53,421 nt of DNA from Prochlorococcus sp. AG-673-M19 (GTDB lineage: Bacteria > Cyanobacteriota > Cyanobacteriia > PCC-6307 > Cyanobiaceae): contig QCTP01000009.1 in assembly GCA_003211115.1 (NCBI GenBank), positions 1 to 53,421 of the forward strand, read 5' to 3'. The notes beneath the pieces are model-generated. The model was not told where the DNA came from. It ran no database searches and saw only the letters and a list, made by a program, of their open reading frames with translations. Below are positions 1-9,054 of the stretch, in pieces. Numbering within the stretch: position 1 is the first letter of the stretch; each line of letters opens with the position of its first letter. A program made the position numbers and the translations under genes.

Positions 1-6
1 AATATG

Positions 7-1146
7 TCAACATCTTTCTAACATTAGAGAAACAAATTTTTCAAACAAATAGTCTGAGTCATGAGGACCAGGACCAGCCTCTGGGTGATATTGAACACTG
101 AATATCGGCTTATTTATTAATTTCAATCCGGCAACTGTTTTATCATTAAGATTATAATGAGTTATCTCAACAAACTCTTTTGATAAAGAGTTTGGATCTA
201 TTGCAAAACCATGATTCTGACTTGTTATCTCAATCTTATTATTCTTGCCGCAAGGATGGTTTAATCCTCGATGTCCAAAACTTAATTTATAAGTTCCCCC
301 TCCTAAAGCAAGACCAAAGATTTGATGACCAAGACAAATTCCAAACATTGGTAATTTACCATAATTTATAAGAGATTTAGCTAAGTTAATACCATCCAGA
401 ACGGAAGAAGGGTCACCTGGACCATTTGAGAAAAATATTCCATCAGGATTATGACCTAAAACTTCTTCAAAAGAAGAATTTGAAGGCAAAACTATTACTT
501 CACAACCATGTGAAACTAATCTATTAAGTATTGATTTTTTAATACCAAAATCTATAGCGACAATTTTAAATATATTCAAATTATTAGATAATATTTTTCT
601 TACATCAAAGTCAGTCTTAGTACTTTTATTCCATAAATATTTATCTTTTGTTGAAACTTCCTTTGCTAAATTTGAACCTTTCATATTTGGAGCCTTTGAA
701 ATAATCTTAAGACAGGTATCTAAATCATTATTTTCTGAGGTTATTAGTCCATTCATAGAACCATTAGATCTCAAAATCTTTACAAGTGCTCTTGTATCAA
801 CCCCATAAAGTCCAATAATATTATTATCAATTAACCACTGATTAAAATTTAATTTTGATCTCCAATTACTAACGTTACTTGAATAATTGCGAACAATTAA
901 ACCTTTGACAGAATTATCAGATTCTGAATCTTCAAAATTAATTCCTGTGTTTCCTATCTCTGGGTAAGTAAATGTAATAATCTGTCCGAAATAACTTGGG
1001 TCTGTTATTACTTCCTGATAACCAGTCATTCCTGTATTGAAAACAATTTCCCCAACAGTTGAACCCTTCGCTCCAAATGAATAGCCAGAAAAAGTAATCC
1101 CATTACTCAAAACTAGTTTTGCATTTTTCTTAAAAGGATGCTTCAT
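7..1146 (-). CDS. carA: carbamoyl-phosphate synthase small subunit
   Basis: Glutamine amidotransferase motifs FSNGPGDP, GICLGHQI, HPEAGPGPHD. Confidence 0.97.
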   Translation of the reverse strand: MKHPFKKNAKLVLSNGITFSGYSFGAKGSTVGEIVFNTGMTGYQEVITDPSYFGQIITFTYPEIGNTGINFEDSESDNSVKGLIVRNYSSNVSNWRSKLNFNQWLIDNNIIGLYGVDTRALVKILRSNGSMNGLITSENNDLDTCLKIISKAPNMKGSNLAKEVSTKDKYLWNKSTKTDFDVRKILSNNLNIFKIVAIDFGIKKSILNRLVSHGCEVIVLPSNSSFEEVLGHNPDGIFFSNGPGDPSSVLDGINLAKSLINYGKLPMFGICLGHQIFGLALGGGTYKLSFGHRGLNHPCGKNNKIEITSQNHGFAIDPNSLSKEFVEITHYNLNDKTVAGLKLINKPIFSVQYHPEAGPGPHDSDYLFEKFVSLMLERC

Positions 1147-1161
1147 TAAATGTAAATTTTC

Positions 1162-2190
1162 TTATGATTCAAGATAAGCTTTCAAACGTAAAAATTTATC
1201 CCAAGGTTTTGCTTTACTCATAGAAAACAAAGCTTTTTCAAATCCTTTTTCAATATCATCTTCTACACCCGCTACCCAAAGTACTAATGCTGTATTTAAA
1301 GCTACAACATCCATATGTGCTTTTTGACCAATTCCTTTCAAAACAGTTTCTAATATATCTTCATAAGATTCATCATTAGATACGATCAAATCTTTATTAG
1401 AAGAATTTTGATAATTAAAGTCAGAAACATTTAGTTTTGAATGTTTTAGCTTACCTTTATCTACAAATATAAGTTTATTATCTCCTTCTAACGAGGCCTC
1501 ATCTATTCCTCCATAGCCATGAACAACTATTGCTCTATCATTACCCATATTATTTAAAGCAGATGCCATAGGACTAAGAAGTTCTTCAGAAGAAACTCCT
1601 AAAACTTGAGCATTAGGTCTTAAAGGATTTACTAATGGCCCTAATTGATTAAATACTGTTCTAATACCAAGTGACTTTCTTAACGGGGCTAATTTAATCA
1701 ATGATTTATGCCAAACAGGAGCAAATAAAAAAGTTATACCAATATCGTTTACAGAAGAAATAACCTTTTCTAGAGAAGTATTAAGATTAATACCAAGATT
1801 TAACAAAACATCTGCTGAACCAACTTTTCCACTAGCACTTTTATTTCCATGTTTTGCAATATTAACCCCACATGATGAAGCGACAAAGGCAACAGCCGTT
1901 GATATGTTAAATGTATTTGCACCATCACCACCAGTGCCACAAGTGTCAACCATAAACAAATCCGGACGTTCAATAGGCATTTCGCAAGCTTTAAGAAGCA
2001 CTTCAGCCATAGATGATAATTCATTGCCTGTAGTTCCTTTTGCTCTAAATGCGCTCAAAAAAGCACCTGTTTGAACATCTAATATTTCATCGTTTAACCA
2101 CCTTTTCATAATGGTTCTTGAAGTTTCATCATCAAGGTTTTGTTTACAGAGTAATTGATCTAGAATTTCTGAATTAGACTTATTAGACAT
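1162..2190 (-). CDS. trpD: anthranilate phosphoribosyltransferase
   Basis: [48 protein letters not shown] motifs. Confidence 0.97.
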   Translation of the reverse strand: MSNKSNSEILDQLLCKQNLDDETSRTIMKRWLNDEILDVQTGAFLSAFRAKGTTGNELSSMAEVLLKACEMPIERPDLFMVDTCGTGGDGANTFNISTAVAFVASSCGVNIAKHGNKSASGKVGSADVLLNLGINLNTSLEKVISSVNDIGITFLFAPVWHKSLIKLAPLRKSLGIRTVFNQLGPLVNPLRPNAQVLGVSSEELLSPMASALNNMGNDRAIVVHGYGGIDEASLEGDNKLIFVDKGKLKHSKLNVSDFNYQNSSNKDLIVSNDESYEDILETVLKGIGQKAHMDVVALNTALVLWVAGVEDDIEKGFEKALFSMSKAKPWDKFLRLKAYLES

Positions 2191-2214
2191 TTTTATTAAA
2201 ATAAATAATTAATT

Positions 2215-2523
2215 TCAGTTAGAAGTATCAAAACCTGAACCCACCAAATCTTTAGTTGTATTTGAAGGTCTAAAATTATTCGACCATAAATTTTTAGTCA
2301 TTGAAAAAAGATTATCTCGTGAAAGATTCCAAAATTTAAGTGTTTTTTCAATATCCTCCTTCATTTCAATTTCACCTGGAAAATTATCATAACGATTAAT
2401 TAATCGTGCTAAATTAATTAAATCAAAATCTTGCGGCGTATCCTTAATTATAAGAGTATCTATAATCTTTTTATCTGTTGTGTGTAGAGGATGAGTTTGT
2501 TCATTGCTCATAATAAAAACCAA
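2215..2523 (-). CDS. conserved hypothetical protein
   Basis: 102 aa ORF in line with trpD; start may be internal Met5. Confidence 0.75.
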   Translation of the reverse strand: MVFIMSNEQTHPLHTTDKKIIDTLIIKDTPQDFDLINLARLINRYDNFPGEIEMKEDIEKTLKFWNLSRDNLFSMTKNLWSNNFRPSNTTKDLVGSGFDTSN

Positions 2524-2604
2524 ATCATTAATAAAACTAGCTCACATATTCTAAAATGAAACATTATCTTAACCTTATGGGAAATATTAAATGAAGAATA
2601 TTAA

Positions 2605-4350
2605 ATGAAGAATCTTAAATTAAAAGTTATAATTAAATATCTTAAACCTTATAAAAAAGAATTTTTATATGGCGGCATTGCGCTTTTAATAGTAAATATT
2701 TTAAGTGTTTTAATTCCATTAGAAGTCAAAAACATAATTGATCAACTGAAGGATGGATTTTCTTCCAAATTCGTAATATCAAAATCATTATGGCTAATGT
2801 TTCTAGCTTCTTGCATGGGTCTTATAAGATTATTTTCAAGGCAAATTGTATTTGGTATTGGTAGAAAAGTTGAAGTAAATCTTCGTCAAAAACTTTTTAA
2901 TCATTTACTAATTCAAGATCCTGATTGGATTCAAAAAAAAGGTAGTGGTGATATTATTAGTAGAGCAACTAGTGATGTGGAAAACATTAGAAGACTCCTA
3001 GGTTTTACAGTCTTAAGTTTATGTAATATCGTTTTAGCTTATTCTCTAACAATTCCTTCAATGTTATCTATAAATAAAACTTTGACGGTTGCCGCATTAA
3101 TGATATTTCCAATGATTTTATTAATAGTTAGTTTATTTGGAGGGAGAATGGTAAACCAAAGAAAAATTCAGCAAGAATCACTCTCCAAATTAAGCGATTT
3201 AATTCAAGAAGATTTATCAGGCATAAGTGCTATTAAAATTTATGCACAAGAAGAAGCTGAAAAGAAGGAATTTAACAATTACAATAAGGTTTATCGAAAT
3301 TCAGCAATAAAGCTTGCAAGAACAGCAAGTACATTATTCCCGCTATTACAAGGCATCTCTTCAATTTCATTATTAATACTATTAGGTCTAGGCACCTCCC
3401 AACTAGAAAATGGATTTATAACTATCGGTGGATTAGTAGCATTGATACTATTTGTCGAAAGACTAGTATTCCCAACAGCCTTATTAGGTTTTACATTGAA
3501 TACTTTTCAATTAGGACAAGTAAGTCTAGATAGAGTTGAAGAAATATTTCAAAATAGTCCCAAAATTGTAGATAAACCAAATGCTAAGTCTTTTAAGAAA
3601 AAAGTAAAAGGATTTATTGAAGCAAAAGATTTAAAAATAAAATATGAAGGTTCAAAATTTAATTCACTAAATGGTTTAAATTTTAAAATTAATCAAGGAG
3701 AACTTGTAGCTATTGTTGGTCCTGTAGGATGCGGGAAAACCACCTTAGCAAAATCCTTAGGCAGAACTATAGAAATACCTGATGGACAACTGTTTTTAGA
3801 TAATATTGATATTAAGAATATTAAATTAAACGATTTAAGAAAACACGTCGCTATTGTACCTCAAGAAGCATTTTTATTTACATCTACAATTTCAGACAAT
3901 CTAAAATTTGGAGATCCAAAAGCTTCTATAAATATAGTTAAAAAAAGCGCCGAAAATGCTGGTTTGATAGATGACATCAATAGTTTTCCAGAAGGTTTTA
4001 AAACAATAGTAGGTGAAAGAGGTATTACTCTTAGTGGTGGTCAACGTCAAAGGACAGCTTTGGGAAGAGCACTTTTAGTGGATGCTTCTGTCGTCGTTCT
4101 TGATGATGCTTTAGCTAGTGTAGACAATAAAACTGCTTCAATTATCATAGAAGAGATGAGAGAAAATAAAAATAAAACAATTTTAATGATTAGCCACCAA
4201 CTATCTGTTGCAGCAACCTGTGATAGGGTACTTGTAATGGATAAGGGTGAAATAGTGCAAGAAGGAATTCACAAAGATTTGATAACAAGAAATGGATTAT
4301 ATAAAAAACTTTGGGAAAGAGAAATAGCCACAAATCAAATTGTAAGTTAA
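2605..4350 (+). CDS. ABC exporter, fused TM and ATPase domains (multidrug/MsbA-like)
   Basis: TM domain followed by GPVGCGKTT Walker A, LSGGQRQR signature, VVLDDAL Walker B. Confidence 0.93.
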   Translation: MKNLKLKVIIKYLKPYKKEFLYGGIALLIVNILSVLIPLEVKNIIDQLKDGFSSKFVISKSLWLMFLASCMGLIRLFSRQIVFGIGRKVEVNLRQKLFNHLLIQDPDWIQKKGSGDIISRATSDVENIRRLLGFTVLSLCNIVLAYSLTIPSMLSINKTLTVAALMIFPMILLIVSLFGGRMVNQRKIQQESLSKLSDLIQEDLSGISAIKIYAQEEAEKKEFNNYNKVYRNSAIKLARTASTLFPLLQGISSISLLILLGLGTSQLENGFITIGGLVALILFVERLVFPTALLGFTLNTFQLGQVSLDRVEEIFQNSPKIVDKPNAKSFKKKVKGFIEAKDLKIKYEGSKFNSLNGLNFKINQGELVAIVGPVGCGKTTLAKSLGRTIEIPDGQLFLDNIDIKNIKLNDLRKHVAIVPQEAFLFTSTISDNLKFGDPKASINIVKKSAENAGLIDDINSFPEGFKTIVGERGITLSGGQRQRTALGRALLVDASVVVLDDALASVDNKTASIIIEEMRENKNKTILMISHQLSVAATCDRVLVMDKGEIVQEGIHKDLITRNGLYKKLWEREIATNQIVS

Positions 4351-4383
4351 ATAAGACTTTTAATAATATACTTACCTAAAAAA

Positions 4384-5112
4384 ATGTTTAAATTCTTTAA
4401 AAAAATTATGAGTAACAAAGAATCAATTTCCGCAAATGAAACAAAATTCCTACATAGAATACTAAATACAGACATAAAAGAGGAATCAAAATATCAAGAG
4501 GATTCAATAATATTTGGATGTGGATGTTTTTGGGGTGCAGAAAAATGTTTTTGGAAACTTCCTGGAGTTGTTACAACATCTGTTGGTTATGCCGGAGGAG
4601 AAAAGAATAATCCATCTTACTATGAAGTTTGTTCTGGTATCACAGGTCATGCAGAGGTAGTTAAGGTGGTTTGGAATGTAAATAAAATAGATATTAGTGA
4701 TTTATTAAAAATGTTCTGGGAATGTCATAATCCGACCCAACTAAATAGACAAGGTAATGACATAGGGACTCAATATAGATCAACAATTTTTTTTACAAAT
4801 GATAATAATCAAGATAAAATCCTCTCGAGCAAAGAGGCTTACCAAAAAGAACTTAATAAAAATAATTCAGGACTCATAGAAACAGAGATTAAAAAAATTG
4901 ACACTTACTACTATGCTGAAGATTATCATCAGCAGTATTTAGCTGTGGAAGGAAGTAGGCAATATTGTTCAGCATCACCAACAAAAGTAAAGTTAGGAAG
5001 TTTCAATGGATGTAATTACAAACTCCCAAAAGAAATATGGGATAATTTCAATTGGAACATTGAAAAATGTGTATTGAGATCTAATAATAAACCTATAGAA
5101 ATTAACAATTGA
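4384..5112 (+). CDS. msrA: peptide-methionine (S)-S-oxide reductase
   Basis: GCGCFWGAEKCFWKLPGVVTTSVGYAGG motif, DYHQQYL. Confidence 0.95.
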   Translation: MFKFFKKIMSNKESISANETKFLHRILNTDIKEESKYQEDSIIFGCGCFWGAEKCFWKLPGVVTTSVGYAGGEKNNPSYYEVCSGITGHAEVVKVVWNVNKIDISDLLKMFWECHNPTQLNRQGNDIGTQYRSTIFFTNDNNQDKILSSKEAYQKELNKNNSGLIETEIKKIDTYYYAEDYHQQYLAVEGSRQYCSASPTKVKLGSFNGCNYKLPKEIWDNFNWNIEKCVLRSNNKPIEINN

Positions 5113-5139
5113 ATCTTGTTAATATTTATAGTGTAAATA

Positions 5140-5213
5140 CGGGGCGTAGCGCAGTTTGGTAGCGCACCACTTTGGGGTAGTGGGGGTCGTGGGTTCAAAT
5201 CCCGCCGTTCCGA
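5140..5213 (+). tRNA. tRNA-Pro (anticodon GGG by manual folding)
   Basis: CGGGGCG/CGTTCCG acceptor stem (with G.U pairs), GCGC/GCGC D stem, CCACT/AGTGG anticodon stem with loop TTGGGGT, GGTTCAAATCC T arm; CCA not encoded. Confidence 0.93.
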
Positions 5214-5372
5214 TTAAGAATTAGAATCATCATTATTAATTAATGATTTATAAAGTTTATAAGAGCTTATTCCAACAGCAATAAAAGTAAAAGAAGAAAA
5301 AATAGCGCAGATAATAATAGTAAGATTTGAAACTTCAACCTCACCAAGTTGATATGATATAAAAAAAATCAT
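5214..5372 (-). CDS. small single-TM hypothetical protein (52 aa)
   Basis: Read manually: MIFFISYQLGEVEVSNLTIIICAIFSSFTFIAVGISSYKLYKSLINNDDSNS; not in ORF track; stop codon abuts tRNA 3' end. Confidence 0.6.
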   Translation of the reverse strand: MIFFISYQLGEVEVSNLTIIICAIFSSFTFIAVGISSYKLYKSLINNDDSNS

Positions 5373-5431
5373 TCGTTAATAAATCTTTAAAGACACTAAC
5401 ATAGAAGTATTGAATCTTTCACCATTTAAAG

Positions 5432-6232
5432 TTATAAATTTAAAAGAATCAAAATTCCAAATACTAATCTATAGTAAATAAATATTTTTAGTCCATGAGA
5501 AGATATATACTTTATTAAAAAATCAATAGCCATTAGTGAAAAAATGAAAGTTGTAGATAAGCCAACCAAAAGAGGAAGAAAAGGAAAAGTGGAAATTTGA
5601 TTTATCGAACTAAAAAACTCAACAAAAGCTACTAATGAAATTGAAGGAATACCAAGTAAAAAAGAAAATTTAGCTGCGTCTTTACTTTCCCAACCCGATA
5701 ATAGAGCAATTGAAATAGTAGCACCTGAACGAGATACTCCCGGAATAATGGCAAAAGCTTGAGCAATTCCTATGTAAAAACTATTGAGATAATTATGATT
5801 ACGTAAATTGATGAATTTGTAAGTAGAGTTATCTGCATATAGCATTATTAAAGACATTAATAAAGAAAACAATGCTATTGATAAATTAGAACGTAAAAAT
5901 GTCTCAGAAAATTCTGGAAGAAATAGTTTTATAAATCCACCAAAAAGAATAATGGGGATTGTACCTATAAAGATAGATATACATAACTTTTTTGAGAAAT
6001 ATAAACTATTAACATAACTAGAATTTGTATCATATACTTTAAAAATATTTTTTCTAAAGTACCAAAATATCGCAAAGATACTTCCTATTTGAATAATCGC
6101 AGATAAGGAAGAACCAGGATCATTAATACCAAATAATTGAGAAATAATTTTTAGATGAGCAGTGCTACTTACTGGTATAAACTCTGTTAAACCTTGAATT
6201 ATCCCATATAAAAAAAATTTTAAATATTCCAA
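5432..6232 (-). CDS. uppP: undecaprenyl-diphosphatase
   Basis: GIIQGLTEFIPVSSTAHL and PGVSRSGATIS motifs. Confidence 0.96.
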   Translation of the reverse strand: MEYLKFFLYGIIQGLTEFIPVSSTAHLKIISQLFGINDPGSSLSAIIQIGSIFAIFWYFRKNIFKVYDTNSSYVNSLYFSKKLCISIFIGTIPIILFGGFIKLFLPEFSETFLRSNLSIALFSLLMSLIMLYADNSTYKFINLRNHNYLNSFYIGIAQAFAIIPGVSRSGATISIALLSGWESKDAAKFSFLLGIPSISLVAFVEFFSSINQISTFPFLPLLVGLSTTFIFSLMAIDFLIKYISSHGLKIFIYYRLVFGILILLNL

Positions 6233-6318
6233 TTAATTTAACTAAAGTTGAACCAATAATAATATCAATTAAAAAGAATACAATTTACATTTTACGAAGA
6301 GAAGCTAAAGTAAGTATT

Positions 6319-6597
6319 ATGAAAAATTCTGTTTTTAAGATATTAGTTTTTCTCAGTCTTTTCTCATTTTCTAATGCTGTTCAAGCTAATTATTGGCTAG
6401 TAATTGGAACTTATAGGCAAGGTCCAGGAGGAAGACCTGAGGTGAGTGGAATAACAAGTCCATCATTGCATACTATTCCAATGAAAGACATAGAAACATG
6501 TAAGATAGCTGGCAAAAAAATTTCAAAAGATATATATAAACCCGTTTGGCAATTTGATAATAAATGGACTTGTATTTATAGCGGAATTTCTAAATAA
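6319..6597 (+). CDS. small secreted hypothetical protein
   Basis: 92 aa, N-terminal signal peptide, C-terminal W/C-containing domain. Confidence 0.75.
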   Translation: MKNSVFKILVFLSLFSFSNAVQANYWLVIGTYRQGPGGRPEVSGITSPSLHTIPMKDIETCKIAGKKISKDIYKPVWQFDNKWTCIYSGISK

Positions 6598-6599
6598 GT

Positions 6600-6734
6600 T
6601 TACCTTTTTACATCATGAGCACAACCATCACCCTTGTAATTCTCACTCTCGTAAAAACTATTTTTTGTGCCAAAAAATAATGTTAGCAATACAAAAGGTA
6701 AACTTATTATAAAAAGTAATACTGTTAGATCCAT
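6600..6734 (-). CDS. small single-TM hypothetical protein (44 aa)
   Basis: Manual translation MDLTVLLFIISLPFVLLTLFFGTKNSFYESENYKGDGCAHDVKR; not in ORF track. Confidence 0.6.
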   Translation of the reverse strand: MDLTVLLFIISLPFVLLTLFFGTKNSFYESENYKGDGCAHDVKR

Positions 6735-6777
6735 TTAAATTAAAGGTATTGGAAATTAAATATTTATAAAATTATAG

Positions 6778-6903
6778 TTAATAATCTGTTGGTCCTTTTA
6801 TACCAAGATAGAAGAAAGCGCCTAATCCAATTAATAATAAAACTCCTGCAATAGCTGCTGAGGGGACAAAACCTCCTATAGCAAAAGAAGCAAACTCTAA
6901 CAT
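6778..6903 (-). CDS. small membrane protein, ASFAIGGF family (41 aa)
   Basis: Manual translation MLEFASFAIGGFVPSAAIAGVLLLIGLGAFFYLGIKGPTDY; similar to the protein at 39910-40047. Confidence 0.7.
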   Translation of the reverse strand: MLEFASFAIGGFVPSAAIAGVLLLIGLGAFFYLGIKGPTDY

Positions 6904-6991
6904 AAAAAAAACATATACTATTTTGATAATATCAATAATTTTAAAGCAGTTTGATAAAAATTCTGACTCGCAGACAATTAAAAATAAGGGA

Positions 6992-7234
6992 TCATGCTAC
7001 TAAAGTTGCATCTTCACTTTCGGATGAAATTCTTATCCTTTCTTCTAATTTAGGGCCATACAATTCATTACCCCAAATCTCAACTCTAGAATCGTTAGGA
7101 GCCATAAAAGTAAGAATATCAGTTGGGAATAAAACTCTTTCTAGAAAAAAATTTGAAGGACCAATACACCTCAAGACTACCATCCTAGAGCCTTCATTTT
7201 TATAAGAAAACTCGACCATTCCAAAAAAACGCAA
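6992..7234 (-). CDS. DUF1830-like conserved cyanobacterial protein
   Basis: 80 aa; FFLERVLFPTDILTFMAP-type sequence recognised as the DUF1830 family. Confidence 0.8.
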   Translation of the reverse strand: MRFFGMVEFSYKNEGSRMVVLRCIGPSNFFLERVLFPTDILTFMAPNDSRVEIWGNELYGPKLEERIRISSESEDATLVA

Positions 7235-7312
7235 AATACACTTATATTAAACACCAAACGAAATGATTAAGAATGTATAAAAATTTACTAAAAAAAATAA
7301 TTTGTTTGAAAA

Positions 7313-8254
7313 TTAATTTAATCCAACATTAATTAACTTTCTTTCTTGATTAATTAACAACAATACATCAGAATTAATCTCATCAAAACTCCTATGTGGA
7401 ATAGAAACATTTAACATCCGAAGAAAGCTAAATAATTTTTTATCTTGAAGAGCACTTCCTCTTTTTATAAGCATCTTTTTCTCTTGCATTGATTTCCATA
7501 AATTCATATATTCAAACTTCATAGGTTTTAAATGCCAAATTTGATCAATTAGATTCCATATATTTAAGTACAGTTTTAAATTTGTTTGAATATTTCTTCT
7601 ATAAGAAGATTCATAAGGACTCAATGGTGGTAAAAATTTTTCAGAATTATTTGAATACATAGATAAAGGTTTTACACCTAAAAACCAACCTTCAATTATT
7701 AATACATCAGGAGATTCTTGCCGCCAATAAGCTCTATCACCTAAACCATTTCTTAAGGTTTTATCAAAAACAGGCACATTTAGTTTTCCATCAACTTTCC
7801 ATTCAAGTAATTTTTCTTGCATTAAATCAATCGAGTGACTGCCAGGAAAACCTCTTGAAACATTCCATGGATTATTCTTAATTGCTATTTCCATTTCTTC
7901 AGAAGGTAAGTAAAAATCATCGATAGATATAACAGATATCTTGAAATTAAATTTTAAAGAAATACTTTCTAGCCATTTACCTAATGTTGTTTTACCAGTT
8001 CCTGGAAGAGCTGAAATTCCAATTATTTTCCTTTCCTCAAAATTTTTATTAAATATATATGCTTGAGATAATAGAGGCAAAGCCAAGCCCCAAATCCAAT
8101 CATCATTTACACCATCATCCCAAAATTTATCAATTGATAGAATTTCATTCTTACTGTTCCAATAATTAAACCATTCTTCAGATGTTTCCCATCCAATTAG
8201 AGAAATTAATTTTTCGAACTCATCTAATGGAAATTCAATATTTAAACCTTTCAT
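7313..8254 (-). CDS. D-glycerate kinase, plant/cyanobacterial GLYK type
   Basis: P-loop GISALPGTGKTTLG, ISIDDFYLP, VLIIEGWFLGV. Confidence 0.85.
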   Translation of the reverse strand: MKGLNIEFPLDEFEKLISLIGWETSEEWFNYWNSKNEILSIDKFWDDGVNDDWIWGLALPLLSQAYIFNKNFEERKIIGISALPGTGKTTLGKWLESISLKFNFKISVISIDDFYLPSEEMEIAIKNNPWNVSRGFPGSHSIDLMQEKLLEWKVDGKLNVPVFDKTLRNGLGDRAYWRQESPDVLIIEGWFLGVKPLSMYSNNSEKFLPPLSPYESSYRRNIQTNLKLYLNIWNLIDQIWHLKPMKFEYMNLWKSMQEKKMLIKRGSALQDKKLFSFLRMLNVSIPHRSFDEINSDVLLLINQERKLINVGLN

Positions 8255-9054
8255 TGCTTACTTATTACTAATTTATTAATTAACTTATTTATTTCATTTT
8301 TCCAACCAATACCATTTGGTTCACTTGCAAGAATAAAGTTATAATTTTTAAGTTGATTTAATAGTCTTATATTAGGCCCACTGGGACTAGGAATAACAAT
8401 TCTAAAATCTGAATTTAATAATAAAGGTAAATCATTAGGGGAATCACCTAAACCAATGATTTTTATATTTGGTTTATTTGCATAGTTCTTAAGTACCTTT
8501 ATTGCTTTGCCTTTATTTGAATTGATTGATAACAAATGGCTCATTCTATTACCTTTAAAAATATCTACTTTAAATTTCTTACAACAACTAATAAGTTTTT
8601 CCTCCATACAATCAGGAGGATTTAAGAATGGCATACTCCAATGCCTATCTCTCATCAATTCTAGAGAATAACCTTTTAATCCAGTTAATTCAGTGGCCTC
8701 TTTGTCTGAAAGATTATTAAGTGGTTGCAAATCATGATTAATTTCCTTAGAAATACTTTTTAAAATATCTTCAAGAATTTCATATTTTTCTCCAAGAATA
8801 ATCTCTCCATCTACTCCAGATAAAGTTTCGCCATAAATAGCTGCACCATTCTCAACAATATAAGGATCATTTAAATTTAGTTGTTTTCTTATAACATTTA
8901 CTTCTGCTGCCGTTTTACTAGTGCAGAGTATTACTGGAATAGATAAATCTTGAAGTAATTTAATAGTTTCTTTTGCTGGAGTCAAATCATAAGAATGATC
9001 CATTAAGGTTCCATCAACATCACTAACTACCCAAATAGAGGAATTTTCAATCAT
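8251..9054 (-). CDS. HAD phosphatase, mannosyl/glucosyl-3-phosphoglycerate phosphatase family
   Basis: VSDVDGTLMDHSYDLTPA and GLGDSPNDLPLL; neighbours are GpgS-like and a glycerate kinase. Confidence 0.88.
   Translation of the reverse strand: MIENSSIWVVSDVDGTLMDHSYDLTPAKETIKLLQDLSIPVILCTSKTAAEVNVIRKQLNLNDPYIVENGAAIYGETLSGVDGEIILGEKYEILEDILKSISKEINHDLQPLNNLSDKEATELTGLKGYSLELMRDRHWSMPFLNPPDCMEEKLISCCKKFKVDIFKGNRMSHLLSINSNKGKAIKVLKNYANKPNIKIIGLGDSPNDLPLLLNSDFRIVIPSPSGPNIRLLNQLKNYNFILASEPNGIGWKNEINKLINKLVISKQ

Noticed and set aside
180-371. Plus-strand ORF of 63 aa
   Set aside because: Antisense to well-supported carA; no protein-like features
1800-2024. Second minus-strand ORF
   Set aside because: Out-of-frame within trpD
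5016-5198. Minus-strand ORF MNPRPPLPQSGALPNC...
   Set aside because: Translation of the tRNA-Pro complement and the msrA 3' end
6951-7205. Plus-strand ORF of 84 aa
   Set aside because: Antisense to the DUF1830-like gene 6992-7234, which has recognisable family sequence
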